NCBI GenBank assembly: GCA_030528545.1
Contig: JAUMYR010000002.1
Coordinates: 69,310-74,787 of the forward strand
Direction of reading: 5' to 3'
DNA: 5,478 bases
From: Propionibacteriaceae bacterium
GTDB lineage: Bacteria > Actinomycetota > Actinomycetes > Propionibacteriales > Propionibacteriaceae
The notes beneath the pieces are model-generated. The model saw nothing but the letters and a program-made list of their open reading frames with translations. It was not told where the DNA came from and made no database searches. The position numbers and the translations under genes were made by a program. Of this stretch, positions 5,396 to 5,478 are shown in pieces (the stretch's first letter is position 1; each line of letters opens with the position of its first letter).

Positions 5396-5478
5396 ATGGC
5401 TAACGGTTATGTCCACGCCCAATTAGCGAAAGCGCTACTCACCGCGGCGGCTCACGAAGATCCCCAAACCCGGGCCCG
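5396..5478 (+). CDS. Unrecognised protein, N-terminal 27 codons only, cut by the window edge
   Basis: The ATG at 5396 follows AAGGAGA at ideal spacing and the frame stays open to the window end, so this is very likely a true gene start. The visible product begins MANGYVHAQLAKALLTAAHE and continues DPQTRA. It reads as a soluble start with one amphipathic helix (about 6-19) followed by a charged turn, with no signal peptide or membrane segment. That is too little to assign a family, and I give no function. Codon use differs somewhat from the neighbours: it has a TTA leucine codon (5423-5425), rare in high-GC actinobacteria, plus CTA, AAA and TAT. Early codons are often AT-richer, so this is only a mild hint of an accessory gene. 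Its leader contains the tRNA-like element, 25 nt upstream, with no terminator between them. The protein may therefore act with, or be controlled by, that RNA. Confidence 0.75.
   Translation, partial: MANGYVHAQLAKALLTAAAHEDPQTRA

Noticed and set aside
5054..5422. Minus-strand open frame spanning the symporter start, the intergenic region and the tRNA-like element
   Set aside because: It overlaps the symporter N-terminus in another frame, runs antisense through the cloverleaf, and its product shows no family features.

Overview
The window looks like a chromosomal stretch of a high-GC actinobacterium. The DNA is strongly G+C rich, third codon positions are mostly G or C, GTG and TTG starts are likely, and the first gene is a class II (GlpX-type) fructose-1,6-bisphosphatase of the form used by Actinomycetota. 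I cannot fix the genus from sequence alone.

Layout. (1) 81-1088 (+): glpX, a complete gluconeogenic fructose-1,6-bisphosphatase with a strong Shine-Dalgarno. (2) 1089-1182: a short gap with a good sigma70-like promoter and a very stable inverted repeat that runs into the next start codon. (3) 1183-3801 (+): a tight three-gene ABC-2 exporter operon, made of one NodI/DrrA-type ATPase and two different but related NodJ/DrrB-type permeases, with 8-nt and 4-nt gene overlaps. (4) 3802-3837: a 36-nt convergent gap with a small GC hairpin. (5) 3838-5193 (-): a dicarboxylate/amino acid:cation symporter (DAACS, glutamate transporter homologue fold) with changes at positions that bind sodium in the family. 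(6) 5194-5298: a divergent intergenic region with a perfect 8-bp inverted repeat touching a TATCCT -10 box. (7) 5299-5370 (+): a complete tRNA-like cloverleaf with perfect stems but non-canonical D and T loops and an unusual anticodon loop. (8) 5396 to the window end (+): the first 27 codons of a gene I do not recognise, 25 nt downstream of the tRNA-like element and behind a strong AAGGAGA ribosome binding site.

How they fit together. glpX, the exporter and the symporter look like ordinary, unlinked functions: central carbon metabolism, efflux of an unknown substrate and organic acid or amino acid uptake. The right edge is the unusual part. A tRNA-shaped RNA that seems unfit for ordinary translation lies in the leader of a protein gene with no terminator between them, behind its own putative promoter and operator. 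It may be the first element of an RNA-plus-protein operon that continues outside the window. Every gene-free stretch is shorter than about 205 bases; each is described below.
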